A stretch of 18,175 bases of DNA from an uncultured Oscillospiraceae bacterium (GCA_947630345.1 CANRHF010000015.1:1-18175), one strand, 5' to 3'; counted from the first letter of the stretch, positions 1 through 6,515 are shown. Notes: generated from the sequence alone by a model not told the origin. Numbers and translations: made by a program.

Positions 1-96
1 ATTACGATTGACGGGGCGGAGATAAACCGGAACATCATAACTCCAGACCTGTTAGCGGGAAAATCGTGTGCGGCTGTGTGTGTCATTATGGGGTAA
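1..96 (+). CDS. Possible C-terminal tail of an upstream gene (partial)
   Basis: An open frame runs in from the left edge and stops with TAA at 94-96, giving 31 residues beginning ITIDGAEINRNIITPDLL. The composition looks protein-like, but the piece is too short to assign to a family. It is followed by about 80 bases of non-coding sequence before the next ribosome site. It could equally be a chance open frame. Confidence 0.25.
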   Translation: MTIDGAEINRNIITPDLLAGKSCAAVCVIMG

Positions 97-177
97 AAGG
101 CTGTTCTGACACGTCAGTACTTTGCATCTATCAAGAAACTTGTATCGATTCTCAATTTACTTCCAGGAGGATTCATA

Positions 178-1323
178 ATGAATGCGAATCATACGGCACC
201 AAAAAAGAAACGCTTGTGGCTCAGAATACTTATGATCCTTGCAATCGTCATAATTGTTCTTGCGGCAGCCATTTTCATTTTCTTAAAGATGACATTTCTC
301 AAGTCTTTCCCCGAATTAAAGGGAGAGCCTGAAATCGGGAAATGGTACAGTGTCCCCATATCGGCAGCAAAGTCGTCGGACGGCAGCGAGTGGCACGGAA
401 TCTTCCGGAAGGGCACAGCGAACAAGGTCGTTGTCTATTTCTTCGGCGGCGGTGTGAGCATCACGGGCGAGACAAGCGAAGGCGGCACACAGTTCTTTGC
501 CACCACCATGCTTGGTCAGGATTTCGTCGCGCAAGGCGGCATCGGAAGTACGGCTGATGACAATCCGTTTAAAGACTGGACTTTTATCGTTATTCCCTAT
601 GCCTCCGGGGATTTCCATACCGGGACGGGTGAATACCACTACACAAAAAACGGTAAAGATACTGTCGTCTACCACAATGGCTACAACAATTATTCCGCGT
701 ATCTGAATGAAATCATGAAGTATGTGGGCGAGCCGGACACTCTGCTTGTGACCGGGTTCTCCGCAGGCGGGTTTGCCACATCGCTTCTGGCGGATGACGT
801 GATCAGCCGTTTTCCCTCGGCCCAAAATGTTACGGTGTGTGTGGACAGCTCCTTGCTCCTTTATGACAGCTGGCACGACTCCGCTACGGATCTCTGGCAG
901 TCGCCAAAGGAGATTTCTGACCGGCTGACGACGAATAATATTGTGCTGGACAGCCTGACAGCACTTTATAATAAGCGTGGGGACAGTGTGAAAATACTGT
1001 TTGACTGCTCCTACCGGGATGATACCCTGCAACAGTATCAGTCCTATATTGAGAGCGGAAAGATGGATAAGACGAAAGAACTCGGTGATCAGTTCCAAGA
1101 GAATTTGGCGGAAATGGTTCGCGGTCTGCAAGAAAACATCCCCAGCGTGGGCATTTACATTTGGAGTTACAATGAGGATGCAGAAACCCACAACACCCAA
1201 CACACCATCATCTCGTCCAATGTATTCGACAAACTCGGCAATGAAAAGAGCGTATGCGAATGGATCTATGAGGCCGTGAATGGGAACATATATAAATATG
1301 GCCTTGAACTTCTTGCACAATAG
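178..1323 (+). CDS. Membrane-anchored pectinacetylesterase-like serine hydrolase
   Basis: A 381-residue protein. Residues 10-36 form a Lys/Arg-preceded hydrophobic helix, a signal anchor, so the rest is probably outside the cell. The body resembles the pectinacetylesterase/Notum family (alpha/beta hydrolases that remove O-acyl groups from glycans). A Gly-rich oxyanion-type segment, YFFGGGVSITG, lies at 87-97. The nucleophile elbow GFSAGG lies at 193-198 (Ser195). An Asp candidate is in FDCSYRDD (275-282), and the His candidate is H338 or H342 in THNTQHTI. The start is set by AGGAGG at 165-170, seven bases before ATG. The gene is clearly lower in GC than the region beyond 2650 and its codon use differs, which suggests acquisition. 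The substrate is not shown by the sequence; acetylated plant or host glycans are a guess. Family call fairly sure, function inferred. Confidence 0.75.
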   Translation: MNANHTAPKKKRLWLRILMILAIVIIVLAAAIFIFLKMTFLKSFPELKGEPEIGKWYSVPISAAKSSDGSEWHGIFRKGTANKVVVYFFGGGVSITGETSEGGTQFFATTMLGQDFVAQGGIGSTADDNPFKDWTFIVIPYASGDFHTGTGEYHYTKNGKDTVVYHNGYNNYSAYLNEIMKYVGEPDTLLVTGFSAGGFATSLLADDVISRFPSAQNVTVCVDSSLLLYDSWHDSATDLWQSPKEISDRLTTNNIVLDSLTALYNKRGDSVKILFDCSYRDDTLQQYQSYIESGKMDKTKELGDQFQENLAEMVRGLQENIPSVGIYIWSYNEDAETHNTQHTIISSNVFDKLGNEKSVCEWIYEAVNGNIYKYGLELLAQ

Positions 1324-1400
1324 CTCATTTGGAAAGTATAAAGCGGTGAGATAATGCTAATTAGTGCATAAGATGTGTATAGATTTATTTAGGTGATCAT

Positions 1401-1856
1401 ATGGGGCGTATCTTAGTAGTTGAATTTGATGAGCAAGACGAAACTGCTTTTGATGAAATTTTGAGTGTGTTGCGGTGCCATCCCGCTTTTGAACGACTGC
1501 GGGTAAGCAGCAATGCCACAAGCGACGCGGTATTAGAATTGCCAGGTATAGAGATCTATCCAGATCGCAGAAAGGTGTTCCGAGGCCGCCAGGAAATCAA
1601 TTTGACGGCAAAGGAATTCGATCTTCTCAATCTACTGGTAGCAAATAAGGGGACAGTCCTTACCTATGAGCAAATCTATGAAAAGGTATGGGGTGTAGAA
1701 GGACTCGGCAACGAGAGCAATGCTGTGGGTTGCCATATACGCAATTTGAGAGAAAAACTGCATGCGGCATCCCCCGACTCCGTATTCACTATTCGTTGTG
1801 TCCGAGAGGTTGGCTATTGCTTAGATGTAGACGCGAGCAAATTGCCTTCTCAATGA
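1401..1856 (+). CDS. Stand-alone OmpR/PhoB-type winged-helix DNA-binding protein
   Basis: A 151-residue protein. Residues about 47-142 are a typical Trans_Reg_C winged helix: the block INLTAKEFDLLNLLVANKG, then LTYEQIYEKVWG, the recognition helix region NAVGCHIRNLREKL and the wing REVGYCLDV. The first 45 residues are too short for a receiver domain and lack its phospho-acceptor pattern, although MGRILVVEFDE recalls the first strand of one, so a receiver may have been lost. The start has the ribosome site AGGTGAT (1391-1397) just before ATG. Orphan regulators of this form are frequent in mobile elements of gut Firmicutes. The 11-bp direct repeats at 2013-2045, before the recombinase remnant, have the spacing this fold usually binds, so it may regulate that promoter (inference). 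Confidence 0.8.
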   Translation: MGRILVVEFDEQDETAFDEILSVLRCHPAFERLRVSSNATSDAVLELPGIEIYPDRRKVFRGRQEINLTAKEFDLLNLLVANKGTVLTYEQIYEKVWGVEGLGNESNAVGCHIRNLREKLHAASPDSVFTIRCVREVGYCLDVDASKLPSQ

Positions 1857-1863
1857 TTCTGAT

Positions 1864-1902
1864 CGCGAAGAGGCGGCCTGAAGATCAGGCCGCCTCTTCG
1901 CG
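1864..1902. terminator. Perfect 17-bp inverted repeat, terminator-like hairpin
   Basis: CGCGAAGAGGCGGCCTG (1864-1880) is followed by the 5-base loop AAGAT and its exact reverse complement (1886-1902). It starts 7 bases after the stop of the winged-helix gene. No T-run follows on either strand, so it may act as a weak terminator, an mRNA-stabilising stem or a protein site. Confidence 0.6.
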
Positions 1903-2124
1903 GCTCCAGTGATATATATCAAGCAGCTTCAACAGATTTCCTCCAAAAGCGACGAAATCCGAAAGTACAGCGCTATTTCTTGTTGGAATTTGACGAACGA
2001 TTGCGGCGTTTTTACTGTTTTTCTACTGCTATTCTACTGTTTCATACAGTATACTTTCCCTATCGACATATTCTAATGGGGAGAGTTAAATAAATTTGTC
2101 ATACTGTCCCCAAAAGGGGATATT
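1903..2124 (+). promoter_or_regulatory. Intergenic control region with three 11-bp iterons and a dyad
   Basis: No gene is seen in this 222-base AT-rich stretch. TACTG recurs at 2013, 2024 and 2035, each time as part of an 11-bp unit (TACTGTTTTTC, TACTGCTATTC, TACTGTTTCAT). The third unit also forms the inverted repeat TACTGT-N5-ACAGTA (2035-2051). A possible promoter, TTGACG (1990-1995), 17 bases, TACTGT (2013-2018), overlaps the first repeat. TCCCC-AAAA-GGGGA (2107-2120) is a small hairpin whose right arm could serve as the ribosome site for ATG 2125. Iterons one helical turn apart fit a PhoB-like regulator, and such a gene lies just upstream. Confidence 0.5.
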
Positions 2125-2643
2125 ATGCTGCATAGAAAGATCGATATGATCATCACCAAGTCCATCGCCCGGTTTTCTCGAAATACCGTGGACTGCTTAC
2201 AGCACACCCGCCTGCTCAAAGACTTGGGCGTGGACGTCTTCTTCGAGGAACAGGGCATCCACAGCATCCAGCCGGGCGCGGAATTTTACATCACCATCTA
2301 TGGGAGCGTGGCCCAGAGCGAATCGGAGAACATCAGCGCCAACGTCCGCTGGGGCAAGGCACAGAGCGCCAAGGAAGGGCGTGTGGCGTTCCACTATGAA
2401 ACTTTTCTTGGCTATCGCAAAGGCGCGGACGGCGGGCCGGAAATCGTTCCTGAAGAAGCGGAAACCGTGCGGCTGATCTACAGCCGCTTCCTCGCAGGCG
2501 ACAGTTACACGGTGATTGCCCGGATGCTGGAAAGCAACGGCATTCTTTCGCCGGGCGGAAAATCCAAATGGAGCGAAACCACAATCCGCTCCATCCTCTC
2601 CAACGAACGGTATAAAGGCGACGCCATCATCAATAAGACCTAT
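2125..2643 (+). pseudogene. Truncated large serine recombinase, fused to rsmE
   Basis: 173 residues resemble the middle of a large serine recombinase (TndX/Tn4451 type) of conjugative or mobilisable elements. KIDMIITKSIARFSRNTVDCL is the later part of the resolvase catalytic domain, including the arginines of RFSRN. Residues about 85-173 match the Recombinase domain (FLGYRKGADGG, EAETVRLIYSRFLAGDSY, WSETTIRSILSNERYKGDAI). The N-terminal 60 or so residues with the catalytic serine are absent: the frame is open upstream only to a stop at 2074-2076, with no matching sequence. The zinc-ribbon and coiled-coil C-terminus is also absent, because the frame passes from NKTY straight into the RsmE start. 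It cannot be an active recombinase and marks a former mobile element. Confidence 0.8.
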
Positions 2644-3366
2644 ATGCCTCGATTTTTCCTTCCCGACATCTCCGCCCCCTTCCTGACCCTCACTGGCGAA
2701 GCCGCCGCCCATGCCAAGGTCCTGCGGCTGCGGCTGGGGGAGGAGGTCACCGTCTGCGACGGGCGGGGAATGGAGTGCTTCTGCGCCGTCACCGATCTGG
2801 CCCCGGACCGGGTGAGCCTGGTGGTCCGTGCCCGTTCCGCCTCGGAGGCTGAGGCAAAGGTCCGGGCCGCTGTCTACATGGCCTACCCCAAGGCCGATAA
2901 ATTGGAGCATGTCATTCAGAAGGCTACGGAGCTGGGCGCGGCGGAGATTGTGGCATTTCCCACGTCCCGTTGTGTCTCCCGGCCCGATGGGAAGGGCCTG
3001 GAGAAGAAGCGAGAGCGCTGGCAGAAAATCGCCGCCTCGGCGGCGGAGCAGTCGGGCAGGGGCGTCATCCCGGAAATTGTAACGCTTTCAAGCTATGCGG
3101 ACGCATTGACACGGGCCGCCCAAGCGGATAAGGCCATTCTCTTTTACGAAAACGAGCGAGCCCGGACCCTCCGGGCAGCGCTGGAGGGATCCTGGCGTAC
3201 CGTCAGCCTGCTGACAGGCCCGGAAGGAGGGCTGACGGAGGCGGAGGTGGTCCAGGCCCGGGAGGCCGGGCTGGAGATCTGCACCCTGGGCAGGCGCATC
3301 CTCCGCTGTGAGACCGCCCCGCTGTGCGCCCTGTCCGCCGTTATGTTCGCGGCGGGGGAGTTTTAG
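2125..3366 (+). CDS. rsmE: RsmE 16S rRNA (uracil1498-N3)-methyltransferase with fused recombinase fragment
   Basis: A 413-residue frame. The last 240 residues (2644-3366) are a full-length RsmE: MPRFFLPD start, PUA-like N-terminal part, then the SPOUT methyltransferase fold with AYPKADKLEHVIQKATELG, LLTGPEGGLTEAEV and the knot loop LGRRILRCETAPLCALSAV that binds S-adenosylmethionine. RsmE methylates N3 of U1498 in 16S rRNA. The native ATG would be at 2644-2646, but no ribosome site precedes it; the bases before it code for the recombinase remnant in the same frame. Translation therefore probably starts at ATG 2125 (GGGGA at 2116-2120) or fails. In related bacteria rsmE usually follows prmA, which is absent here. 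Whether the 173-residue extension is kept, cleaved or harmful cannot be seen. Confidence 0.85.
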   Translation: MLHRKIDMIITKSIARFSRNTVDCLQHTRLLKDLGVDVFFEEQGIHSIQPGAEFYITIYGSVAQSESENISANVRWGKAQSAKEGRVAFHYETFLGYRKGADGGPEIVPEEAETVRLIYSRFLAGDSYTVIARMLESNGILSPGGKSKWSETTIRSILSNERYKGDAIINKTYMPRFFLPDISAPFLTLTGEAAAHAKVLRLRLGEEVTVCDGRGMECFCAVTDLAPDRVSLVVRARSASEAEAKVRAAVYMAYPKADKLEHVIQKATELGAAEIVAFPTSRCVSRPDGKGLEKKRERWQKIAASAAEQSGRGVIPEIVTLSSYADALTRAAQADKAILFYENERARTLRAALEGSWRTVSLLTGPEGGLTEAEVVQAREAGLEICTLGRRILRCETAPLCALSAVMFAAGEF

Positions 3367-3376
3367 AAAAGAACAT

Positions 3377-3422
3377 CCGGCCGGTACAGGGGCAAAAGCC
3401 TCTGTACCGGCCGGAATTTTTT
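3377..3422. terminator. Bidirectional rho-independent terminator between rsmE and ABC gene
   Basis: CCGGCCGGTACAG (3377-3389) pairs with CTGTACCGGCCGG (3402-3414), extended by a G-T and two G-C pairs around loop CAAAAG. It is followed by six T (3417-3422) on the plus strand. It lies between two convergent genes and overlaps the end of the minus-strand gene. Confidence 0.85.
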
Positions 3423-4068
3423 ATTTTTCCGCCTCTTTCTGCGCATCCAGAGGAAAAATGGCCTGCCCCGGCAGGGGAAACGCCGTGTGGGACACGATCA
3501 GCACCCCCGTCCGCCCGGCAAGCAGGGCCAGAAGGGCCCTTTTCCCAGCCTCGTCTAAGTGGTTTCCCGGCTCGTCCAGCAGCAAAAATGGCGCGTCCCG
3601 CAGCAGGGCCCGGGCCAAAAGCACCTTCTTCCGCTCCCCGGGGGACAGGTCGCCGCCCTGGGCGGTAACGACCCGGTCCAGCTCTCGCTCCAGCCCCAGC
3701 CGGGTCAGTAGGTCCCGAGCCTCCGGCCGCCGCGCTTCCGGGGCAAAGAGGTTCTCCCAAATTGTGCCGGAAAACAGAGCGCCATCCTGCTCCAGCAGCG
3801 CGGTGCTTCCCCGCAGCTGGGCCGGGGTGGGGAGGGAGCCCACCTGCGGAACCAGCAGGCCGGACAGGATCAGAAGAAGGGTGGACTTTCCACAGCCGTT
3901 AGTGCCGGCGATTCGGCAATTTTCGCCCTTTTCCATAGAAAAATCCAAATTCCGAAGGACCTGCTTCCCATTGGGATAGGCAAAGGAGACCCCATGAAGG
4001 GCAAGGCGGTCCACCGCCCTTTGCCAAGATATACTTTCGCCCGGGCCAAAAGGTTCACGCAAAACCAA
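3421..4068 (-). CDS. Orphan ABC transporter ATP-binding domain (probable exporter remnant)
   Basis: 215 residues with all ATPase motifs: Walker A GTNGCGKS (55-62), Q-loop LLEQDG (91-96), signature LSPGE (141-145, usual form LSGGQ), Walker B LLLDE (162-166) and switch His194. Sequence style (HGVSFAYPNGKQVLRNLDFSM) is that of the nucleotide-binding half of a type I exporter, where a membrane domain normally precedes it in the same protein; here the frame is closed by a TGA at 4084-4086. The best start is TTG 4068, with GAGG just before it; ATG 4079 is in another frame. The gene sits directly behind the terminator of the padR operon, with no room for a usual promoter and no permease nearby. It may be a decayed exporter or a stand-alone ATPase fed by read-through. 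Confidence 0.7.
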   Translation of the reverse strand: MVLREPFGPGESISWQRAVDRLALHGVSFAYPNGKQVLRNLDFSMEKGENCRIAGTNGCGKSTLLLILSGLLVPQVGSLPTPAQLRGSTALLEQDGALFSGTIWENLFAPEARRPEARDLLTRLGLERELDRVVTAQGGDLSPGERKKVLLARALLRDAPFLLLDEPGNHLDEAGKRALLALLAGRTGVLIVSHTAFPLPGQAIFPLDAQKEAEK

Positions 4069-4090
4069 AAAAGCCTCATTTAATCATTGA

Positions 4091-4136
4091 AAAATCCGGC
4101 CGGGGAACAGGCGCTGCCTGCCTCCGGCCGGATTTT
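4091..4136 (-). terminator. Terminator of the padR-HAAS-DUF4097 operon
   Basis: AAAATCCGGCCGG (4091-4103) and CCGGCCGGATTTT (4124-4136) form a perfect 13-bp stem with a 20-base loop that can fold further. Read on the minus strand it is followed by a T-rich run, which suits termination after the DUF4097 gene 25 bases upstream. The core CCGGCCGG repeats that of the stem at 3377-3414. Confidence 0.8.
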
Positions 4137-4160
4137 CTCCACGGGGTCCAATCCTTTTGT

Positions 4161-5153
4161 TTAGCCCTGATAGATGTTCAAATCGCCGCTCATGGAGTCC
4201 ATATCGATCCGGCAGCCGCCGGTGCCGGCTTGGTAGCGGCCCCGGCCGGAGACGGTGAAGGAAAAATCGGAGGTAAAGTCGCCGGACAGGGTATCCAGCT
4301 TGGCGTCAAAGGACGCGCCGGCGGGGAGGGTCAGGTTCAAATCGCCGGAGGCGGTGTCCATCTCAATGCTTCTGGGAACATTGGTCAGGACCAGATTCGC
4401 GCTGCCGGAGGCGGAGTCCATGGAAAACTCGGTCAGCTGCCCGGTATACGCCAAGGAACTGGCGGCGGCGTCCAACTCCAGCTCCCCCAGGACGCAGTCC
4501 CGGAAATCGGCGGACCCGGCGGCCAGGGAAACGGAGACCTCGGAGCAGGTGACGCCGGTGACGGCGAGGTCCGACAGGGCGGCGTTGATCTCCAGCTCCC
4601 GGCCGCTCCATCCGGCGGGGAGGACCAGCACCAGGTCCTTGGACTGGACCGTTTGATTGAAGCCGGGGCGGCAGAAGTGGATCTCCAGCTCCCCGTTTTT
4701 CACCTGGTAGGTCATCGGATACTGGTCCGCCGTGCTGCCGGTCTCGGAGAAGCCGATCTGATCGCCGCTGCCCACATAGATCTGGATGGACCCGGAAGCC
4801 CAGTCGATCTCGATTTTATTCACCGCCTCCACGGTGACAGCGTTGCCATCGCTGCCGCCGGCAGGGGGCTGAGAGGGAGGCGTGGAAGCGTTGGGCGTTG
4901 TGGTGGCGGTTCCGGGCTCCGTACCGGCGGGGCCGCTGGAGGGAGGCTCCGTACTGGCGGGCTGGCGCATGGAATCGGGGAGGGTGCCGTGGGCGGCGGG
5001 CTGGAAGCCCTCTTCATCAAAGGAGAGCCCCCGCCAAGACCACAGGAAGCCGCTCCGATTGGTGATGATGCCCACCACCAAAATCGCCGCCAGCAGGAGG
5101 ATCACGATGCTCAGCAGGACGATGCGCAGGATCGCGCTGGTTTTTTCACTCAT
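4161..5153 (-). CDS. DUF4097-family beta-repeat protein, membrane anchored
   Basis: 330 residues. A single hydrophobic helix at about 8-30 anchors the protein. It is followed by a Pro/Thr/Ser/Gly-rich linker (about 50-100) and then an extracellular domain of repeated short strands such as MDSASGSANLVL, MDTASGDLNLTL, LDTLSGDFTSDF and MDSMSGDLNIYQ, the pattern of the DUF4097 (toast-rack-like) family. The role of the family is not settled; it commonly sits with a HAAS-domain protein and a PadR regulator and is thought to act in envelope stress sensing or scaffolding. The start ATG 5153 overlaps the end of the preceding gene by 8 bases and has GGAGG nine bases upstream, so it is translationally coupled. 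Last gene of its operon. Confidence 0.85.
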   Translation of the reverse strand: MSEKTSAILRIVLLSIVILLLAAILVVGIITNRSGFLWSWRGLSFDEEGFQPAAHGTLPDSMRQPASTEPPSSGPAGTEPGTATTTPNASTPPSQPPAGGSDGNAVTVEAVNKIEIDWASGSIQIYVGSGDQIGFSETGSTADQYPMTYQVKNGELEIHFCRPGFNQTVQSKDLVLVLPAGWSGRELEINAALSDLAVTGVTCSEVSVSLAAGSADFRDCVLGELELDAAASSLAYTGQLTEFSMDSASGSANLVLTNVPRSIEMDTASGDLNLTLPAGASFDAKLDTLSGDFTSDFSFTVSGRGRYQAGTGGCRIDMDSMSGDLNIYQG

Positions 5154-5775
5154 GTTTTGTCGCCTCCTTCAAATCCAAAATGGCCTCTAAAAGGCTGTTG
5201 ACCGCTACGGTCATGGGGAAGATCAGCCAGGTGACGGCCCAGGCCTGGGTCAGGAAGCTGACGATCAGATACAACACCGCGGCGAACGTCCATATCAAAC
5301 TGTTCAGGCTTTTCCGCAGCTTTTCCTGGGGGGTGCGGGGGGCGTCCTTCTCCTGCTTGCCCGCGACAGAGGCCGCCAGGATCATCAGCGCTACCCCGCC
5401 GGCCACCATGATCAGCAGGGCGATGACCCCCTCCACATCCTGCTCCGCCAGCACCGGCACGGGGCACAGAATGAACGCCGCCACGCCCAAGGCCCGCAGG
5501 ACCGCCGCCGAAGCTGGATTCATCCGCTTTCCCGATTCCGAAACCGGCTCCGCCGGTACCGCCGGGGAGGCGGGTGCGGCGGGCTGACCCAATATTTCGT
5601 TGATGTCCCCGATTCCGCTGATGGCCAGCCGGTAGGCGGCCTCCGGGGATTTGCCTTGGGAAATCAGGTCGTCGTACCGGTCCAGGGTGTTCTGAAGGAT
5701 CTCCTGCTTGACCTCGGCGGCCTCCGGGGCCCCGGCGAAGAGCAGGTTCACATATTGCTCCAATTGCGCTCTCAT
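5146..5775 (-). CDS. HAAS/DUF1700-domain membrane protein
   Basis: 209 residues. The first 65 form the helical HAAS-type domain (RAQLEQYVNLL, then EVKQEILQNTLDRYDDLI and GKSPEAAYRLAISGIGDI), typical of small Firmicutes membrane proteins paired with PadR regulators. A Pro/Ala/Val linker follows. Hydrophobic helices lie at about 92-112, 117-138 and 156-200, the last long enough for two spans. It overlaps padR by ATGA (5772-5775), with GGAGGG upstream, and overlaps the DUF4097 gene by 8 bases, so the three genes form one tightly coupled unit. Probably the membrane partner of the DUF4097 protein in an envelope or signalling role; no catalytic motif is seen. Confidence 0.8.
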   Translation of the reverse strand: MRAQLEQYVNLLFAGAPEAAEVKQEILQNTLDRYDDLISQGKSPEAAYRLAISGIGDINEILGQPAAPASPAVPAEPVSESGKRMNPASAAVLRALGVAAFILCPVPVLAEQDVEGVIALLIMVAGGVALMILAASVAGKQEKDAPRTPQEKLRKSLNSLIWTFAAVLYLIVSFLTQAWAVTWLIFPMTVAVNSLLEAILDLKEATKHE

Positions 5776-6110
5776 GCGTTTCCCTCCGTTTCCAACAATT
5801 TATCCATGATCTCTTTGGTCTCCCTCCACTCGCTCAGGAGGCGGTAGCAGGCCTCCCGGCCGGAGGGGGTGATGGTGTAGTATCTCCGGCGGGCCCCCGG
5901 CCCGCTGCCGCCCCAGTAGGAGGCAATGTGGCCCAGCTCCTCCAGGCGCTTGAAGGCGGTGTACAGCGTGGCCTCCTTCAGTTCAAAGCGGCCGGAGGAG
6001 AGGGTGGAGATGACCTTGTTGATCTCGTATCCGTAGCTGTCCCCCTGGAGCAGACGGGCCAAAATTACCGCGTCGGTATGGCCCCGGATCAGATCTCCGG
6101 CGATGGACAT
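5772..6110 (-). CDS. PadR-family transcriptional repressor
   Basis: 112 residues, the usual length of a short PadR regulator. The winged helix is at about 10-85: VILARLLQGDSYGYEINKVI, the recognition part FELKEATLYTAFKRLEELG, and the wing GPGARRRYYTITPSGREA, with a C-terminal dimer helix. The start has AAAGGAGGGG nine bases upstream. It heads the operon with the HAAS and DUF4097 genes. A perfect 8-bp dyad lies across its own promoter (6147-6171), which suggests autorepression that is lifted by an unknown envelope or drug signal, the common mode for this family. Confidence 0.9.
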   Translation of the reverse strand: MSIAGDLIRGHTDAVILARLLQGDSYGYEINKVISTLSSGRFELKEATLYTAFKRLEELGHIASYWGGSGPGARRRYYTITPSGREACYRLLSEWRETKEIMDKLLETEGNA

Positions 6111-6135
6111 GGGCGACCCCTCCTTTCATGGGCCC

Positions 6136-6171
6136 ATTGTATCATAAAGTACCTCGCCTGTCAAGGTACTT
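6136..6171 (-). promoter_or_regulatory. padR operon promoter with overlapping operator
   Basis: On the minus strand, TTGACA (6164-6159), 17 bases, TACAAT (6141-6136) is a near-consensus sigma-A promoter. AAGTACCT (6147-6154) and AGGTACTT (6164-6171) form a perfect 8-bp dyad with 9 bases between. One arm lies in the spacer and the other touches the -35 box, a placement expected for a repressor such as PadR. Confidence 0.85.
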
Positions 6172-6184
6172 CGCAAGAAAATTT

Positions 6185-6198
6185 TACCACAAATAAAG
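6185..6198 (+). repeat. Left arm of a 14-bp inverted repeat matching the rlmH 3' end
   Basis: TACCACAAATAAAG here is the exact reverse complement of 6502-6515, which encodes the last codons and stop of rlmH (Tyr-His-Lys-stop). A 14-bp exact match 300 bases apart is unlikely by chance. Confidence 0.7.
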
Positions 6199-6225
6199 AC
6201 GGCGTGACACAGGTCCCGCCGTCTT
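6196..6225 (-). terminator. Hairpin with 9-bp stem, minus-strand terminator candidate
   Basis: AAGACGGCG (6196-6204) pairs exactly with CGCCGTCTT (6217-6225), loop of 12. On the minus strand the stem runs into CTTTATTTG, a moderate T-run. It would end transcripts coming from rlmH through the structured region, before the padR promoter. Confidence 0.55.
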
Positions 6226-6226
6226 A

Positions 6227-6502
6227 GGTGACGGAAATCGAACCCACGTCGGTTTCCGCCGGGTTATTTCCGCCCAGTCTTCACAAAAGCCCTTGGAAAT
6301 ACATAGCCAGTATTCCCTGCGGTCTTTTGCTTGCCTGAACGATAATTACCTCGCCGGAAACTGCGTAGCACTTTGCGGGGAGCAATTTTTGGATGATTTT
6401 GCCCGCAGAGGAGGAAGCCTTGCTGTCGCAAGGCGACGACGATAAGGGGAAAAGCGCCGAAAAGAGCCCCCGCAAAGCGGCGTCGGTTCGACTCCCGTCA
6501 CC
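6227..6502. ncRNA. Structured non-coding segment of unknown class
   Basis: No convincing gene lies in these 276 bases; frames on both strands are short and repeat-poor. The ends pair over a long imperfect stem: GGTGACGG (6227-6234) with CCGTCACC (6495-6502), a 3x3 internal loop, TCGAACC (6238-6244) with GGTTCGA (6485-6491), a mismatch, then five more pairs. Inside, CTTTGCGGGG (6371-6380) pairs with CCCCGCAAAG (6468-6477), and GCCTTGC-TGTC-GCAAGGC (6417-6434) is a tight hairpin. Both ends look like tRNA T-arms, but the T-stems contain mismatches and no anticodon arm is found. It could be an RNA of undescribed type, a small repeat-type mobile element, or decayed tRNA sequence. Strand is undecided. 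Confidence 0.4.
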
Positions 6503-6515
6503 TTTATTTGTGGTA
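6502..6515 (-). repeat. Right arm of the 14-bp inverted repeat, inside the rlmH 3' end
   Basis: CTTTATTTGTGGTA on the plus strand is the complement of the rlmH end (Tyr-His-Lys codons, TAA) plus two bases. It pairs exactly with 6185-6198. Confidence 0.7.

Noticed and set aside
316..1320. Long minus-strand open frame opposite the esterase
   Set aside because: It has no ribosome site and no family likeness; it is the antisense shadow of a well-supported gene.
4230..5201. 323-residue Gly-rich plus-strand open frame opposite the DUF4097 gene
   Set aside because: Gly/Arg/Gln-rich composition is typical of a high-GC antisense frame, and it crosses the gene overlap and promoter-distal region.
6227..6502. 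tmRNA or tRNA gene suggested by GGTTCGA T-loop words, pairing ends and an NDNYLA-like reading
   Set aside because: The T-stems are mismatched, no anticodon or D-arm pairs at the right distance, the 5' end lacks the tmRNA consensus, the tag-like frame has no suitable stop, and both strands look equally T-arm-like.
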